From Planctomycetaceae bacterium (GTDB lineage Bacteria > Planctomycetota > Planctomycetia > Pirellulales > Lacipirellulaceae), in the NCBI GenBank assembly GCA_002713555.1, contig PATG01000020.1:4638-12929 (forward strand): a stretch of DNA of 8,292 bases, in the 5' to 3' direction. The notes beneath the pieces were generated by a model. That model was given only the letters and a program-made list of their open reading frames with translations. It was not told the origin of the DNA and searched no databases. A program made the translations under genes and the position numbers. This document shows positions 7,104 through 8,292 of the stretch, in pieces; positions within the stretch are counted from its first letter, which is position 1; each line of letters opens with the position of its first letter.

Positions 7104-7658
7104 ATGGAAATTACACGTGAAGCCCTTCGCCTGGCATTGTACATCACGGGGCCTTTGGTTCTCGCTTCGTATGTCTTCGGAATTTCTCGGATGGAGAGTC
7201 CCAATGATTTGTGGGGAGGCATTCCTGAATCTTGGCGTACTCTCAATGTCACGTGTATGTTTATCTCAGCTACGGGTTTCCTTATTATGTGGTGGTTTTT
7301 CCTTTACCGATGGGACGCCGCAGTTGTCGAAAGTGTGCAATGGCCATGGGGTGAAGGCGATAGTGGTGGACATTCTAGATTAATGATCGCCTTTTTGCTC
7401 GTCACCATCCCCTCGATGTTTTGGTTGGAACTTACAGCCCTTCATATTCGAACGGATGGCAATTGGACCCAGTGGCTTGTGATTGGGAATTTGTGGGTTG
7501 TCTGTTTGGGTAATATTTTACTCGGCCTCTTTGCATGGGGCGCACATCAACAAGGAGTAACTTCTGACACGATTTGGCCAGTGATTGGTGCTGTGATGCT
7601 TGGGATTCAGGTCATCATCAACGATGGGATATTGTGGAATTTGAAGTATCCATGGTAG
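7104..7658 (+). CDS. Five-helix integral membrane protein, family not recognised
   Basis: I do not recognise the family. From ATG 7104 the protein has 184 residues, and five hydrophobic segments are visible at about 8-27, 46-68, 92-113, 124-146 and 157-178. It has many tryptophans (for example W63-W64, W70, W80, W82, W121, W124), and the loops between helices are short. The longest soluble loop (about 69-91) holds W-P-W-G-E-G-D-S-G-G-H. There is no signal peptide beyond the first helix and no catalytic or cofactor motif that I can name. The start is chosen for the ribosome-binding site overlapping the preceding stop; a TTG at 7077 would add nine residues and overlap the upstream gene by 19 bases. 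Its position eight bases after the aldehyde dehydrogenase implies a shared transcript, so a role with that enzyme, such as substrate transport or membrane anchoring, is possible but only inferred. It is a real gene by codon pattern and context. Confidence 0.72.
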   Translation: MEITREALRLALYITGPLVLASYVFGISRMESPNDLWGGIPESWRTLNVTCMFISATGFLIMWWFFLYRWDAAVVESVQWPWGEGDSGGHSRLMIAFLLVTIPSMFWLELTALHIRTDGNWTQWLVIGNLWVVCLGNILLGLFAWGAHQQGVTSDTIWPVIGAVMLGIQVIINDGILWNLKYPW

Positions 7659-7687
7659 TTTCCCTGTAAATTCTTGACCGATTACTA

Positions 7688-7695
7688 GTTATAAG
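7688..7695 (+). promoter_or_regulatory. Archaeal TATA box (leaderless promoter)
   Basis: The sequence AGTTATAAG (7687-7695) is a good archaeal box A. Its centre is about 25 bases before the ATG at 7717, which is where archaeal transcription normally starts, and no Shine-Dalgarno motif precedes that ATG. A leaderless mRNA beginning at or next to the start codon is predicted. Confidence 0.6.
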
Positions 7696-7698
7696 CCC

Positions 7699-7710
7699 CC
7701 TACGCGTGGG
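7699..7710 (+). promoter_or_regulatory. Palindrome between TATA box and start codon, possible operator
   Basis: The bases CCTACGCGTGGG form an inverted repeat around ACGCGT, with one T/G imperfection. It lies between the TATA box and the predicted transcription start, where a bound repressor would block polymerase. Being short and GC-rich, it could also be chance. Confidence 0.25.
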
Positions 7711-7716
7711 CGTTGT

Positions 7717-8292
7717 ATGACTGGTCAACTCAGTGATGATGGAAATTTTATGTGGAACGGAAATGAATGGGTTCCAGTTGAACAACAAGCAGCACCTGCC
7801 GCACCCATGGCAGCAGCCGAACCAATGGCCGCTGCAGCACCAATGGCAGCAGCCGCACCGATGGTCGTCTCGCCACATACCGATATGGGAATGGCAGCGG
7901 CACCGGCTGCAACCGTCATGGTCGCTACATCAGGTGCGTCCTCAGGTGGCGGATTGGACTTCACTCGCGGATTTAGCACCCTCAAGTATGGTCTGGCAGC
8001 CTTGCTAAGCAGTATCCTAACAGTGATTCTGATTATTATCGTGAACGCAATCATTTTCGTTGTTGCTTTTGAGTCAGGCGAAGGTGCTATGTTCACCATT
8101 GGTATGTTACTTGCTGTGATGTTCAATATTCTCGCATTCACTCAAGTGATTACGTTAGTCATGGGCATGGGTATTGCTGATGGTCTTGGTAAATCCGGAC
8201 TGGGTTACATGGGTAGTTGGAAGACAGCTTTCACTGCAATCCTCGAATCGATTCCAGTGCTCCTCACTGCTGCAATCATGTTTGGTATTGGT
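7717..8292 (+). CDS. Membrane protein with N-terminal W-N-G-x-x-W motif and Ala/Met/Pro linker (C-terminus cut by window edge)
   Basis: The open frame from ATG 7717 runs 192 codons to the window edge with no stop. Residues 6-20 contain S-D-D-G-N-F-M-W-N-G-N-E-W-V-P, a short tryptophan motif reminiscent of DUF2510-like modules found at the N-terminus of membrane proteins. A low-complexity Ala/Met/Pro linker follows (about 25-70), including three tandem six-residue units P-M-A-A-A-(E/A). Then come membrane helices at about 92-118 and 126-150 and a third beginning near 171. Topology predicts a cytosolic N-terminus on a flexible arm, or the reverse; the sequence does not decide. No enzymatic motif is visible and the family of the membrane part is not recognised. 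The start is supported by a TATA box at leaderless distance. The gene is separated from the preceding one by 58 bases and its own promoter, so it is a separate transcription unit. Confidence 0.8.
   Translation, partial: MTGQLSDDGNFMWNGNEWVPVEQQAAPAAPMAAAEPMAAAAPMAAAAPMVVSPHTDMGMAAAPAATVMVATSGASSGGGLDFTRGFSTLKYGLAALLSSILTVILIIIVNAIIFVVAFESGEGAMFTIGMLLAVMFNILAFTQVITLVMGMGIADGLGKSGLGYMGSWKTAFTAILESIPVLLTAAIMFGIG
7804..7857 (+). repeat. Three tandem 18-base units encoding P-M-A-A-A-(E/A)
   Basis: Units at 7804-7821, 7822-7839 and 7840-7857 each encode Pro-Met-Ala-Ala-Ala-Glu/Ala, and a partial fourth (Pro-Met) follows at 7858-7863. The units differ at several third positions (for example gcagcagcc against gccgctgca), so the protein repeat is conserved more than the DNA. 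It is coding and forms part of the linker of the surrounding gene. Confidence 0.8.

Noticed and set aside
7725..8141. Minus-strand open frame rich in Ala across the repeat region
   Set aside because: It is the reverse complement of the real gene's low-complexity linker; the plus-strand frame has membrane helices, a promoter and a sensible start.

Overview
The window looks like part of a euryarchaeal chromosome, most plausibly Thermoplasmatota of the marine group II / Poseidoniales type. The reasons are a 741-residue archaeal Cdc48/VAT-type double AAA+ ATPase, a free-standing 80-residue PRC-barrel protein, a TATA-box promoter placed to give a leaderless mRNA, and Ca2+-loop (DxDxDGxxD) motifs in an exported domain. 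The lineage is inferred from protein style, not from a marker gene. No rRNA, tRNA, CRISPR array, transposase or phage gene was found. Gene density is high and base composition looks even, so this reads as core chromosome rather than a mobile region.

Layout. A leftward block occupies 1-5322: cdc48 (3097-5322), then a PRC-barrel gene (2845-3087), a gap of about 106 bases, a DUF4350-type membrane protein (1080-2738) and a DUF58 protein that runs off the left edge (1-1065). A rightward block starts at 5467, back-to-back with cdc48 across a 144-base divergent promoter region: an aldehyde dehydrogenase (5467-7095) and a five-helix membrane protein of unknown family (7104-7658). After a 58-base gap with a good archaeal TATA box, a third rightward gene starts at 7717. 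It encodes a membrane protein with an N-terminal W-N-G-x-x-W motif and an Ala/Met/Pro repeat linker, and it runs off the right edge.

How the genes may work together. Cdc48 is a cytosolic protein-unfolding motor, and the PRC-barrel protein is probably a small binding adaptor translated from the same mRNA. DUF4350 and DUF58 proteins commonly sit together, often with a MoxR AAA+ ATPase, and are thought to act in membrane-associated protein or metal-centre maturation; a MoxR gene might lie beyond the left edge. The aldehyde dehydrogenase oxidises an unidentified aldehyde or semialdehyde, and the small membrane protein behind it is probably co-transcribed.

Most notable points: at all three tight gene junctions the upstream stop codon is fused to the next gene's Shine-Dalgarno motif; the DUF4350 ectodomain carries two Ca2+-loop motifs and four cysteines; Cdc48 lacks a C-terminal HbYX proteasome-docking motif and has small departures from consensus in D2; the aldehyde dehydrogenase has an acidic C-terminal tail; and the last gene has a leaderless promoter with a palindrome inside the initiation region. 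I see no clear case for a wholly new system. The strongest candidate for a connected but uncharacterised unit is Cdc48 plus PRC-barrel beside DUF4350-DUF58.
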